A DNA stretch of 64,000 bases from contig NZ_JACXLC010000001.1 in the NCBI RefSeq assembly GCF_014705715.1, positions 2,665,860 through 2,729,859 of the forward strand, read 5' to 3'. Positions 52,698-61,614 of this stretch are shown here, piece by piece (positions within the stretch are counted from its first letter, which is position 1; every line of letters starts with the position of its first letter). The notes under the pieces were generated by a model. That model searched no databases and was not told the DNA's origin. It saw only the letters and a program-made list of their open reading frames with translations. The DNA is from Erythrobacter rubeus. Lineage in GTDB: Bacteria; Pseudomonadota; Alphaproteobacteria; Sphingomonadales; Sphingomonadaceae. The position numbers and the translations under genes were made by a program.

Positions 52698-53198
52698 TCA
52701 GGTGGCGATTTTCAGCTGAGCCTGATCGCTATCGTCCTCTTTCGCAGGTTTCGCGCTCTGACGCGGAGCCTGGACCGAACCGGCAGCGCCTGCCGAACCG
52801 CGGCGCGCATTCGGAGCGAAGCGCCCGTCAACCTGTGCGCCCTGTTCGATCGTCAGCGCATCGTAATGCACGTCGCCTTCGATCCGGGCGCTTTTGAGGA
52901 TCACGAGTTCCTTGGCGTTGATCGAACCGCTCACCTTGCCCGCCAGACGAGCCGATTCTGCGGTGATACCGCCGCTCACTTCACTGCTTTCGCCCTGGAC
53001 GAGCGAGGTGCATTTGATGTCACCTTCAATAGAGCCGTCGACATGCAGATCGGCAGATGCGCTTATATTGCCTTCGATCTTGATGTCGGAGCCAATAACG
53101 GAAAAGGTCGAATTATTGGAAGCCATAGGTTTACTCGCTGGGCGTTGAGGGGGCGCTGGATCGGACGGAACCGGATCCGCGGACTTCTTTGAGAACAT
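52698..53198 (-). CDS. Bactofilin
   Basis: A 166-residue cytoskeletal protein. The N-terminal MFSKKS motif, typical of bactofilins and thought to help membrane attachment, supports the start at 53198. The core beta-helix is IKIEGNISASADLHVDGSIEG with repeats to ILKSARIEGDVHYDALTIEQG, flanked by disordered ends. It probably polymerises and recruits the M23 peptidase. It overlaps that gene by 68 bp; an ATG at 53126 would avoid the overlap but lose the motif. Confidence 0.9.
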   Translation of the reverse strand: MFSKKSADPVPSDPAPPQRPASKPMASNNSTFSVIGSDIKIEGNISASADLHVDGSIEGDIKCTSLVQGESSEVSGGITAESARLAGKVSGSINAKELVILKSARIEGDVHYDALTIEQGAQVDGRFAPNARRGSAGAAGSVQAPRQSAKPAKEDDSDQAQLKIAT

Positions 53199-54312
53199 CG
53201 GGGGCGGTCTCCAGGAATGGGCGCGGGTTTACCGCGCGGTTGTTGATGCGGACTTCGAAATGCAGGTGGGGGCCGGTCGAACGGCCGGTGCTACCCAGAC
53301 CGCCAATCGTTTCGCCTGCATCCACTTCCTGTCCGGCTTCCACATCGAACCGGGACATATGTGCATAGCGGGTCATCATGCCATTTTCGTGGCGAATCTC
53401 GACGGTTTTTCCAAAGCCGCCCTTCCGTCCGACGAAAGTGACCGTGCCCTTGGCTGCGGCGAAGATCGGCGATCCGCGCGCGCCCTTGAAATCGATGCCG
53501 TGGTGCATGGCACCTCGCCGAGTGAAGGGATCGCGGCGGAAGCCAAAGCTCGAGGTGATTTTCTGCCTGCTGGCCGGGACGACCTGCGGAATGCCTTCGA
53601 GCGCGCGCTCCAGCGCGTTCATCCGCGCGAGGCTCAAACCGAGGCGTTCGAAACGTGGATCGACCGATCCGTCGGCCGACGTTGCAAGGATTTCCAGCGG
53701 ACCACCGACGCCGCTCTGCCTTTCGACATTGCGGGCGAGCATTTTGGGATCGAGATCAAGCTTGCGCATCGCCGCTTCGGCGCGTTTGGCGCGGGCATCG
53801 GCGAACCGGGTGAGGCGCTCAACCAGTGCAATTTGCCGCGCTTCGATCTTGGCTAGCGGCAGTGCCTGCGGAATCAGCGCGCCGACCTTTTCGACCGTTT
53901 CAGCAGTTTCTGCCGACGAATCGGTTACGTTGGTGCCGGTATCGCGAATGTCCTCGGGCAGCATCTGCGCCATTTCTTCGAGGAAGTTCTGCTTGATCGT
54001 GAGCTCGTCAACCACCCGGTCGAGATCGCCACCATAGGCATCGAGCCGTTCCTGAGCGGTCGCGACACGCGCCTTTTCGTCCTGGAACGAGGCCAGATCG
54101 GCTTCGGCGCGGTATTGATTGAACGCCATCACGCTCATCGATGCGCCCCAGACGAGCGCAAAGGCGGCAATGCCGCCAGCGGAAGCCATCTGTACGCGCG
54201 ATGAGATTTTGATGAAGCGTACCTGACCCTGAGAGCGCATGAAAAACTCTCGATCAGGAAACCATTCACGGAGGCGTTCCCCCCACGACCGTGTGGACTT
54301 TTTCTCTGACAA
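53131..54312 (-). CDS. M23 family metallopeptidase (bactofilin-associated, LmdC-like)
   Basis: A 393-residue protein with a cytoplasmic segment, one transmembrane helix (about residues 40-65, MASAGGIAAFALVWGASMSV), coiled-coil periplasmic part and a complete LytM domain (RGAMHHGIDFKGARG, YAHMSRFD, GPHLHFEVR). It hydrolyses peptidoglycan. Bactofilins and M23 peptidases are neighbours in several bacteria, where the filament positions the hydrolase. The 3' end runs into the bactofilin coding region. Confidence 0.9.
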   Translation of the reverse strand: MSEKKSTRSWGERLREWFPDREFFMRSQGQVRFIKISSRVQMASAGGIAAFALVWGASMSVMAFNQYRAEADLASFQDEKARVATAQERLDAYGGDLDRVVDELTIKQNFLEEMAQMLPEDIRDTGTNVTDSSAETAETVEKVGALIPQALPLAKIEARQIALVERLTRFADARAKRAEAAMRKLDLDPKMLARNVERQSGVGGPLEILATSADGSVDPRFERLGLSLARMNALERALEGIPQVVPASRQKITSSFGFRRDPFTRRGAMHHGIDFKGARGSPIFAAAKGTVTFVGRKGGFGKTVEIRHENGMMTRYAHMSRFDVEAGQEVDAGETIGGLGSTGRSTGPHLHFEVRINNRAVNPRPFLETAPDVLKEVRGSGSVRSSAPSTPSE

Positions 54313-54612
54313 TTCGACCCCGGATTTCTTTTTTATTGCGATCCGAGAGTGTGGCTATCAATCGATTCGCGCGAGGTCGAATCAGAGTGTTAACGCCAAC
54401 GGCGAAACGATGCGGAATCGGGATGAAACGTGCGTATCGGTAAAAATACTTGAAAATGAACAGGGAACCAAAGCGCTAGGCAGCGGTTTGCGCGCAATTT
54501 TCATTCATCAGGGTATGCGATTCGACCGCGAGGAGCCGCTCAGCGGCGGTGCGATCCGCGGACGTGCAAATTCGATTGACCTCGCGGCTAAAGCCTCCAC
54601 AAAGATCGTGTC
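54313..54612. other. Divergent intergenic region, M23 peptidase / proA
   Basis: A 300-bp gap between divergent genes. An AT-richer patch is at about 54438-54466. No gene, hairpin or known operator is convincing. It should contain promoters for the leftward M23-bactofilin pair and the rightward proA run. Confidence 0.4.
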
Positions 54613-55890
54613 ATGTCTGCACAATCTGCATCCGAAACGCTGACGCCAGAAAGCCTGGTCGCCGATCTCGCGGTGGCCGCGCGAGCTGCACAGCGCGAGC
54701 TTGCGGCGATGTCGAGCGAAGCGCGTGCACACGCGCTCAATGTCGCGGCCCAGCACTTGCGAGAGGGTTCTGCGGCGATCCTCGATGCCAATGCCTGCGA
54801 TCTTGCGGCGGGCGAGGAGCGCGGGCTTTCGAAAGCCATGCTCGACCGGCTGATGCTTGATGAAGAACGGCTCGAAGCGGTCGCATTGGGCGTCGAAGCG
54901 GTTGCGGATCTCTCCGATCCGGTTGGCGAGATCATCGATCAGTCCGAACGGCCCAACGGGCTCAAGCTGTCGCGGGTGCGCGTGCCCATCGGGACGATCG
55001 GCATCATCTACGAAAGCCGCCCGAATGTGACCGCCGATGCCGCGGCGCTGTGCGTGCGAGCCGGCAACGCGGCGCTTTTGCGCGGCGGCTCCGAAGCGGT
55101 GCATTCGAACAGGGCGATCATGTCCGCGCTGGTCGCCGGTCTCGAAGAGGCCGGCGTGCCCGGCGCGGCGGTGCAGCTGATCCCGACGCAAGACCGCGCG
55201 GCGGTGGGCGCGATGCTGACCGCTGCAGGGCTGATCGACATGATCGTGCCGCGTGGAGGCAAAAGCCTGGTCGAGCGGGTGCAGGCCGATGCCCGTGTGC
55301 CCGTGCTCGCCCATCTCGACGGTATCTGCCACACCTACATCCACTCCGCTGCCGATCCCGAGATGGCCAAGGCCCTCGCGCTCAACGCGAAGCTGCGCCG
55401 CACCGGCATTTGCGGAGCGATGGAGACCTTGCTGATCGACGCCGATTTCTCGGGCGCGGAGCAGCTTGTTGCCGCGCTGCTGGCCGAAGGCTGCGAATTG
55501 CGCGGCGATGCGCGCATTCAGGCGCTTGATGAGCGTGTGCTGCCCGCCAGCGCCAATGATTGGGACACCGAATATCTCGACGCCGTGCTGTCGGTGGCAA
55601 TGGTAGACGGCCTCGATGACGCCATGATGCACATCGCGCGCCATTCCTCCGCGCACACGGACGTTATCGTGACGTCCGACGAGGCCGCCGCCGAGCAATT
55701 CCTCACCCGCGTCGACAGCGCAATCGTCATGCACAATGCCTCGTCCCAGTTCGCCGATGGCGGTGAATTCGGCCTTGGAGCGGAAATAGGCATCGCGACC
55801 GGGCGTCTGCACGCGCGCGGCCCCGTCGCGCTCGAAGGGCTGACGACATATAAGTGGCTCGTGCGCGGCACCGGTCAGGCGCGGCCTTGA
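54613..55890 (+). CDS. proA: Gamma-glutamyl phosphate reductase
   Basis: A 425-residue aldehyde-dehydrogenase-like enzyme forming glutamate-5-semialdehyde in proline synthesis. Motifs: VPIGTIGIIYESRPNVT, RGGKSLVERVQADA, and the catalytic cysteine region THLDGICHTY-like (AHLDGICHTYIH) plus GGEFGLGAEIGIATGRLHARGP. Starts the rightward proA-nadD-rsfS-rlmH run. Length is normal. Confidence 0.96.
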   Translation: MSAQSASETLTPESLVADLAVAARAAQRELAAMSSEARAHALNVAAQHLREGSAAILDANACDLAAGEERGLSKAMLDRLMLDEERLEAVALGVEAVADLSDPVGEIIDQSERPNGLKLSRVRVPIGTIGIIYESRPNVTADAAALCVRAGNAALLRGGSEAVHSNRAIMSALVAGLEEAGVPGAAVQLIPTQDRAAVGAMLTAAGLIDMIVPRGGKSLVERVQADARVPVLAHLDGICHTYIHSAADPEMAKALALNAKLRRTGICGAMETLLIDADFSGAEQLVAALLAEGCELRGDARIQALDERVLPASANDWDTEYLDAVLSVAMVDGLDDAMMHIARHSSAHTDVIVTSDEAAAEQFLTRVDSAIVMHNASSQFADGGEFGLGAEIGIATGRLHARGPVALEGLTTYKWLVRGTGQARP

Positions 55891-55915
55891 CGTCGATTTC
55901 GGGCGGAGATGCACT

Positions 55916-56560
55916 CTGATCCGGACCGGCCTTCTCGGCGGCAGTTTCAACCCTGCGCATGGCGGGCATCGCCGCATTACGCGCTTCACGATCGATGCGA
56001 TCGGTCTGGATGAGGCGTGGTGGCTCGTTTCGCCCGGCAACCCGCTTAAACCCAAGGCGGGGATGGCGCCTCTCGGTGCCCGGCTGAAATCGGCGCGCGC
56101 GCAGGCGCGGCGGGCACCGATCGTACCGACGGCGATCGAGCAGGCGCTGGGCACGCGCTACACTGTGGATACCCTCAGAAAGCTCAAGAACCGCTATCCA
56201 AAGCGTGAATTCGTGTGGCTGATGGGGTCCGATAATCTTGCAGAATTCCACAGATGGCGGCGCTGGCGCGACATAGCGCGGACAATGCCGATTGCGGTCA
56301 TCGCCAGGCCCTGTTACAACGCAGATGCTTTGGCGAGCCCTGCCATGGCCTGGTTCAGGCGCTATACGGTGCCTGTCTCCAGCTTCAGGAAAAAGGGGCA
56401 ATGGAGCGCACCGGCACTGGTGTTTTTGCGTTTCGATCCTGATCCACGTTCGGCCACGGCCATTCGCCGTGCCAATACGGATTGGGCTTCCCAATATCGA
56501 GGCACACCGGTTCGCGATCGGCTGACTTTCCGAACAATCCGTACGAGCGAGGGTTCATGA
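55916..56560 (+). CDS. nadD: Nicotinate-nucleotide adenylyltransferase NadD, probable CTG start
   Basis: About 214 residues. The nucleotidyltransferase motif GGSFNPAHGGH is encoded at about 55937-55969, and LVSPGNPLKPK follows; the ISSTxIR-like end is degenerate. It adenylates nicotinate mononucleotide for NAD. No ATG, GTG or TTG is in frame between an upstream stop at 55841 and 56063. CTG at 55916 has GGAG seven bases before it and is the best start. Beginning at ATG 56063 would delete the active site. Confidence 0.82.
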   Translation: MIRTGLLGGSFNPAHGGHRRITRFTIDAIGLDEAWWLVSPGNPLKPKAGMAPLGARLKSARAQARRAPIVPTAIEQALGTRYTVDTLRKLKNRYPKREFVWLMGSDNLAEFHRWRRWRDIARTMPIAVIARPCYNADALASPAMAWFRRYTVPVSSFRKKGQWSAPALVFLRFDPDPRSATAIRRANTDWASQYRGTPVRDRLTFRTIRTSEGS

Positions 56561-56650
56561 GGCGCGCTGCCAGCGCTTCAGCTCACATTCTTGCCAAACG
56601 GCGTGCCGATCCCCATTTTTGCTCAACAATATGGAGACTTATACTGGCCT

Positions 56651-57079
56651 ATGACACAGGCACATTCGGCGGCGGCTGCAACCGGCGCTTCAAAATCCGT
56701 TCAGGCGGCCCGGCCTATGGTCGCTGACATGAACGACCATGAACTGCACGATCTGGTGATGGCCCAGCTTGACGACGATCAGGCACAGGACATCGTCTCG
56801 ATCCCGCTCGAAGGCAAAAGCTCGATCGCCGATCACATGGTGATTGCGAGCGGTCGTTCCACGCGCCAGGTCGCCGCGATGGCTCAGAAACTCGCCGAGA
56901 AGGTGAAGCATGCAGGACACGGCCCGGTGCGGGTCGAAGGGCTGCCGCAGGCCGACTGGGTGCTCATCGACGCCGGCGACGTGGTGGTGCACCTGTTCCG
57001 CCCGGAAGTGCGCAGCTTCTATAATCTAGAGCGCATGTGGTCGTTCGAAGGCGGCGTGGCGCAGCAGGGCAGGGCGTAG
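56651..57079 (+). CDS. rsfS: Ribosome silencing factor RsfS
   Basis: About 142 residues of the Iojap/RsfS family: ELHDLVMAQLDDDQAQDIVSI, SSIADHMVIASGRSTRQVAAMAQ and the C-terminal WVLIDAGDVVVHLFRPEVRSFYNLERMW. It binds ribosomal protein uL14 and blocks 50S/30S joining in starvation. The start at ATG 56651 is tentative; ATG at 56717 or 56729 would be nearer the conserved domain. Confidence 0.9.
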   Translation: MTQAHSAAAATGASKSVQAARPMVADMNDHELHDLVMAQLDDDQAQDIVSIPLEGKSSIADHMVIASGRSTRQVAAMAQKLAEKVKHAGHGPVRVEGLPQADWVLIDAGDVVVHLFRPEVRSFYNLERMWSFEGGVAQQGRA

Positions 57080-57090
57080 TTTCTTGTTTC

Positions 57091-57300
57091 CGCACCCCAT
57101 CCGGGGTGCGATATCCTCACTCATGCGACCTGAAGGTCGCGTCGCTGCGGGCGCCCGGTCGGGCTTGCGGTCGCTCCGCGACCGGACTTTCGCGCCACGT
57201 CAGCGGCTCGCAATGATTTAAGGCCGCAGGCATCGCAAGGGCGACCGCCCGTCGGCCGTTCAGGCCGCCCATTCGGAGGCATCGGCGCAGCCGATTGCCG
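57091..57300. repeat. Palindrome-rich intergenic element (rsfS-rlmH gap)
   Basis: Within a 233-bp non-coding gap are three hairpins: CGCACCCC/GGGGTGCG (57091-57110), GCGACC/GGTCGC (57125-57140) and CGGTCGC/GCGACCG (57168-57184). The remainder is GC-rich with further short partial repeats. Only the first resembles a terminator. It looks like a dispersed repeat or a structured leader of rlmH. Confidence 0.45.
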
Positions 57301-57312
57301 TGAGAGAAAAGA

Positions 57313-57735
57313 ATGCTTCTCCATGTCATCGCTCGCGGAAAGATCGCTCGTTCGCCTGAGGCGGAGCTGGTCGCGCGTTACGAGAAACGGCTGACCTGGC
57401 CGGTCAAGCTGACCGAGCTTCCCGAAACGGGTGGGCGCATTCCCGATCCGCAAACCCCGTTCAAGACAGTGCTGCTCGATGAGCGCGGGAAGGCGCTGCC
57501 CTCCGAAAAGTTCGCCGACATTCTCGGTCGTTGGCGCGATGATGGCATGCGCGAGACGCGCTTCGTGCTTGGCGCAGCCGACGGGCATTCCCAAGCCGAG
57601 CGCGCCGGAGCGGACTTGCTGCTCGCGTTCGGGCCCGCCACCTGGCCACACCTGATGGCTCGCGCCATGCTGATGGAGCAGCTTTATCGCGCGACGAGCA
57701 TTCTTGCAGGTCATCCCTATCATCGGGCAGGGTAG
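57313..57735 (+). CDS. rlmH: 23S rRNA (pseudouridine1915-N3)-methyltransferase RlmH
   Basis: A 140-residue SPOUT methyltransferase: LLHVIARGKIARSPEAELV at the start, TRFVLGAADGH as part of the SAM knot and the C-terminal LMEQLYRATSILAGHPYHR. It methylates pseudouridine 1915 in helix 69 of 23S rRNA, on the assembled 70S ribosome. RsfS and RlmH are usual neighbours. Confidence 0.94.
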   Translation: MLLHVIARGKIARSPEAELVARYEKRLTWPVKLTELPETGGRIPDPQTPFKTVLLDERGKALPSEKFADILGRWRDDGMRETRFVLGAADGHSQAERAGADLLLAFGPATWPHLMARAMLMEQLYRATSILAGHPYHRAG

Positions 57736-57739
57736 CACC

Positions 57740-58990
57740 GTGATCAAACGCGCGCTCATCCTTGCTTTGCCAATCGGTGCCGTGCTGGCGGTGCTTGCTG
57801 TCTTGACGCCAGCAGGCATAGCGCAGCGCGATGTCGGGCTGATGGATCCCGATGAAGCGCAGGCGCAGCTTGAGCGCGCCACCCGCGAAAGTAGGCGCGC
57901 AGAAGCACGCGCCGCGCGTCTGGCTCGGGAAGCCGAAGCGGCCAGCGAAGCGGCGGAGAGGACCGCCCGCGAAGCCGCAGCGATTGCCGCGCAGATCCAG
58001 CGCGCCGAGGCCGATATCGCCGCGACCCGTGCCCGCTTTTCGCTCGCGCGCACCGACCGGGCAGCGATCGCCGCAAGGCTTGCCGAAAGACAGCAGCCAC
58101 TGGCGAGGCTCACGGGCGCCTTGCAGACGACCGCCCGCCGCCCGCTCGCTCTCTCGGCGTTGCAGCCCGGATCGCTTAAGGAACTGGTCTACGTGCGTGC
58201 CGTGCTCGACAGCGCTATTCCGCAGATTCGCTCCCGCACCGCGGCGCTTCGGAGCGACCTCGACGCGGTGAAACGGCTTGAGCAGTCTGCGTCTGACGCG
58301 CTGGAGGCGCTCAGGCAGAATGAGCAGACCCTGCAGGCGCGCCGCGAGGAATTGGCGGAGCTCGAAACACGGCAACGCCTCGCCCTTCGCGAGGCACGCA
58401 GCACCGCCTCGCGAGAAGCCGAGCGCGCACTCGCGCTTGCCGAGGAAACGCGCGATCTCGATGGGTTGATGGGCCGGATCGACGCGGCGGCAAGCCTTCG
58501 CCGCGAACTGGCATCGCTTCCCGGGCCGGTCATGCGTCCCGCCAATATCGGTGAGGGAGGCGCCGTCTCCAGCGCTGCAGCGCCCGATCCCGTACCCTCG
58601 GCCTCGCCCACCACCGCTGCCGCTCCGCCGCGGGATTTTCAGCTGCCGGTGCAGGGCCGGACGCTTGCAGGTTTTGGCGAGAGGCGCGACAGCGGCCTTC
58701 GCAGCACCGGGCTCGCGCTTGCACCGGTACCGGGCGCACAGATCGTCGCGCCTGCCACGGGCCGCGTCGTGTTCGCCGGGCCGTATCGCGGCTACGGGCG
58801 AATCGTCATCATCGAACATGCAGGCGGCTGGACCAGCCTTGTCACGGGATTGGAGCGCACGACAGTCGGTGTCGGAGACGAGGTGATCGGCGGCAGTCCG
58901 CTCGGATCGGCGAGTCGGCAGGAGCCGTCGATCACGCTCGAACTCAGGCGCGAGGGTGAACCGGTCAATCCGCTGCAATTCCTCGGATAA
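57740..58990 (+). CDS. EnvC-like degenerate M23 protein (murein hydrolase activator)
   Basis: About 416 residues, GTG start four bases after rlmH. An N-terminal signal anchor (ALILALPIGAVLAVLAVLTP) is followed by a long Ala/Arg/Glu coiled coil (to about 270) and a C-terminal LytM domain. The metal motifs are lost: the HxxxD site reads STGLALAP and the HxH site ITLELR. So it likely activates amidases at the septum rather than cutting murein. Confidence 0.88.
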   Translation: MIKRALILALPIGAVLAVLAVLTPAGIAQRDVGLMDPDEAQAQLERATRESRRAEARAARLAREAEAASEAAERTAREAAAIAAQIQRAEADIAATRARFSLARTDRAAIAARLAERQQPLARLTGALQTTARRPLALSALQPGSLKELVYVRAVLDSAIPQIRSRTAALRSDLDAVKRLEQSASDALEALRQNEQTLQARREELAELETRQRLALREARSTASREAERALALAEETRDLDGLMGRIDAAASLRRELASLPGPVMRPANIGEGGAVSSAAAPDPVPSASPTTAAAPPRDFQLPVQGRTLAGFGERRDSGLRSTGLALAPVPGAQIVAPATGRVVFAGPYRGYGRIVIIEHAGGWTSLVTGLERTTVGVGDEVIGGSPLGSASRQEPSITLELRREGEPVNPLQFLG

Positions 58991-59136
58991 ATGCGCCGCC
59001 GGGTGCGATCCGTAACCCATTCCGAGCCCTGTACGAATTGACCCGTGCCGGGACGTATCAGGTGTTCGCAGACTGTTATCTGGCGTTCAGCCGCGCGCTG
59101 ATATACGAATATGTTCTTGAAGGAGCCCTTTTGCCC

Positions 59137-60474
59137 ATGAAAATTGCTGCATTGCTGCGCAGCGCCGCACTCGTAACCGCGGTCGCTCTCATTCCCGCCA
59201 CGACCGCCACAATGGCCCAGGTTGACGGCCGCGCCGGACCCGAATTCTCGAAAGTGTTCGCAGTCTATCAGCGCATCCAGGCGAGCTATGTCGAGCCGGT
59301 CGAGGACGAGGTGCTGATTCGCGGTATGATTGACGGGATGCTGGGCGCGCTCGATCCGCATTCGGGTTATCTCGATGGCAGCGACCTTCAGCGCCTCGAA
59401 ACGATGATCGACGGCAATTATTCAGGCCTCGGCCTGTCGGTCCTGATGGAAGACGGCGCGGTCAAGGTGATCTCCCCGTTCAAGGGCAGCCCGGCTGACA
59501 AGCAGGGCATCAAGGCTGGCGATTATATCACGCACCTCGACGGCAAGCTTATCTATGGCGGCGATCTCGATGATGCGGTCGCGCAGATGCGCGGCAAGGC
59601 GGGCACTTCGATTCAGCTGACAATTTTCCGTCCCGGACGCGAGGAGCCCTTCGAAGTCGATGTGACACGCGGCGTGATCGAGCTTGAGCCGGTAACGCAT
59701 GAGCTGTCCGCAGGGAATATCGGCGTCATCACCGTCAATGAATTCTCTGCCGATGTCGGCGCCGACGTGTTCAAGGCGTGGACGAGCATTCAGGAAGAGG
59801 CAGCCGGACGGGTGAGCGGCCTCGTGCTCGATCTGCGTTCGAACCCTGGCGGCTCGCTCGATGAAGCTGTGGCGCTGTCCGATCTGTTCCTCGACGAGGG
59901 GCGCATCGTGTCGCAGCGTGGGCGCGCGCGCGGTGAGACGCTGCTCTATGATGCCGAAACCGTATTCCGCGGCGACATGGCCGAGGGAACGCCAGTGATC
60001 GTTCTCATTGATGCCGGCTCCGCGTCGGCATCAGAAATCGTCGCAGGCGCGTTGCAGGATCACCGCCGCGCGCTGGTCATGGGTGAGCGCAGCTTTGGCA
60101 AGGGAAGCGTCCAGTCGCTCCTGCCGCTCGGACGCGATGCGGCCCTTAAGCTTACCACGGCGCGCTATTACACGCCGAAGGGCGCATCGGTGCAGGAAGG
60201 CGGGATCAAGCCCGATATCACCGTGCCGCAATTGTCCGATCCCGACCTTGCGCTGCGGTCAAAGTATCAGACGCGCGAAAGCGACCTTCGCGGGCATCTA
60301 ATCAACGAGCTGGGCATCAAGGATGAAGAGCTTGAAGCGGACGAAATCGATGATCCACGTTTCAAGCTGACGTCAGAGCAGCTCGAGGAGCAGGGTATCG
60401 AGGATTTCCAGCTGCACTATGCGCTCGAAACGCTTCGCCGCACCACGAAGAGTTCGGTGGCGCTGCGCGACTGA
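59137..60474 (+). CDS. ctpA: Carboxyl-terminal processing protease CtpA (S41)
   Basis: A 445-residue protease with signal peptide (MKIAALLRSAALVTAVALIP). PDZ domain with GLGLSVLMEDGAVKVISPFK; catalytic serine in DAGSASASEIVAGAL and lysine in GERSFGKGSVQSLLPL. It trims C-termini of periplasmic proteins or murein hydrolases; it follows EnvC, as in many alphaproteobacteria. GAAGGAG lies 11 bases before the ATG. Confidence 0.94.
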   Translation: MKIAALLRSAALVTAVALIPATTATMAQVDGRAGPEFSKVFAVYQRIQASYVEPVEDEVLIRGMIDGMLGALDPHSGYLDGSDLQRLETMIDGNYSGLGLSVLMEDGAVKVISPFKGSPADKQGIKAGDYITHLDGKLIYGGDLDDAVAQMRGKAGTSIQLTIFRPGREEPFEVDVTRGVIELEPVTHELSAGNIGVITVNEFSADVGADVFKAWTSIQEEAAGRVSGLVLDLRSNPGGSLDEAVALSDLFLDEGRIVSQRGRARGETLLYDAETVFRGDMAEGTPVIVLIDAGSASASEIVAGALQDHRRALVMGERSFGKGSVQSLLPLGRDAALKLTTARYYTPKGASVQEGGIKPDITVPQLSDPDLALRSKYQTRESDLRGHLINELGIKDEELEADEIDDPRFKLTSEQLEEQGIEDFQLHYALETLRRTTKSSVALRD

Positions 60475-60493
60475 CCGCACTAAATAGCCCGGC

Positions 60494-60964
60494 ATGATGG
60501 GTGTGAAGCAGGCCAAACTGCTCGCCGTGGCGATCCCTGCGGGGCTGCTGGGCGGAGCGTATATTTCCGAATATGTGTTCGGAATGTTCCCGTGCGAGAT
60601 GTGCTGGTGGCAGCGTTATCCGCATTTCGCCGCGCTCGCTGCTGGGCTATTCGCCTATTTCCTGAAGCCGCCGCGCGTCTGGAGTGCGCTCGCAGGCCTC
60701 GCGATCCTGACATCGGGCCTGATCGGCGGTTTTCATGCCGGGGTCGAATATGGCTGGTGGGAGGGGATCACCAGCTGCGCCACGCTTAGCGGACCGGTCG
60801 ATGTGATGAACCCATCGCAGGCGCCGCTCGTTCGATGCGACGTGGCGCCATGGAGCCTGTTCGGGATCTCGCTGGCGGGCTGGAATTTCCTTATTTCGAC
60901 GCTGGGCGGGATCGCCATACTGGCTCTGAGCGTTATGCGTGCAGGAAACGAGAGACGACTATGA
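60494..60964 (+). CDS. Disulfide bond formation protein B (DsbB family)
   Basis: A 156-residue inner-membrane protein with four hydrophobic helices. The first redox pair is in PCEMCWWQR; the second pair is CATLS ... LVRCD in a periplasmic loop. It oxidises DsbA-like proteins and passes electrons to quinone. Its stop overlaps the coq7 start by 4 bp, linking it to ubiquinone synthesis. Confidence 0.9.
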   Translation: MMGVKQAKLLAVAIPAGLLGGAYISEYVFGMFPCEMCWWQRYPHFAALAAGLFAYFLKPPRVWSALAGLAILTSGLIGGFHAGVEYGWWEGITSCATLSGPVDVMNPSQAPLVRCDVAPWSLFGISLAGWNFLISTLGGIAILALSVMRAGNERRL

Positions 60965-61482
60965 AACGCGAAGAACTCCACCGCATGATCCGGGTCGACC
61001 AGGCCGGGGAATTCGGCGCGACGCGCATCTATGAAGGCCAGCTCGCCGTGATGGGCGATCGCGGCCCGCATTCGGCGGAAATCCGCCACATGGCCGAACA
61101 GGAAGAGGGCCACCGGGCCCGTTTCGACGAGCTTCTGGCAAAACGCGGCGTACGACCGACGGCGCTGCATCCGTTCTGGTCGGCGGCAGGATATGCGCTC
61201 GGCGCGGGAACCGCACTGCTCGGCCCGGAAGCGGCGATGGCCTGCACGGCTGCGGTCGAAGAGGAAATCGACAAGCACTACTCCGAACAGCTCGACCGGC
61301 TGGCAGAAACCGGGACCGATCCCGAACTTGCCGAAATGATCGAGGAGTTCCGCGAGGATGAACGCGCGCACCGTGATGCTGCTTTGGCCAATGGGGCAGA
61401 GAAAGCGCCGGCCTACCCGCTGCTTTCGGGCGCGATCCGGCTTGGCTGCAAGATCGCGATCAAGGTGAGTGAGCGAGTCTGA
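60961..61482 (+). CDS. coq7: Demethoxyubiquinone hydroxylase (COQ7 family)
   Basis: A 173-residue di-iron oxygenase: ExxH motifs in AEQEEGHRARF and DERAHRD with EEEIDKHY; the start is MIRVDQAGEFGATRIYEGQ. It hydroxylates demethoxyubiquinone in aerobic ubiquinone synthesis. The dsbB overlap is sensible because DsbB uses quinone. Confidence 0.92.
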   Translation: MKREELHRMIRVDQAGEFGATRIYEGQLAVMGDRGPHSAEIRHMAEQEEGHRARFDELLAKRGVRPTALHPFWSAAGYALGAGTALLGPEAAMACTAAVEEEIDKHYSEQLDRLAETGTDPELAEMIEEFREDERAHRDAALANGAEKAPAYPLLSGAIRLGCKIAIKVSERV

Positions 61483-61614
61483 CGCGGCGGAAGGTGCGTC
61501 AGAGAACCGCTCCGCTGCTTTTTCAATTCACGATCAATTCACTGGCATGTAACTATCTGCCCGCAAATGATAGGATAGAGAGTGAGCACGACTCTCAATT
61601 GAGGATGACGACCA

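Noticed and set aside
54508..56154. Open frame of 548 codons opposite proA and nadD
   Set aside because: Shadow of proA; composition and lack of motifs argue against it.
57461..59020. Open frame of 519 codons opposite rlmH and envC
   Set aside because: Shadow of coiled-coil coding DNA; no ribosome site or domain.
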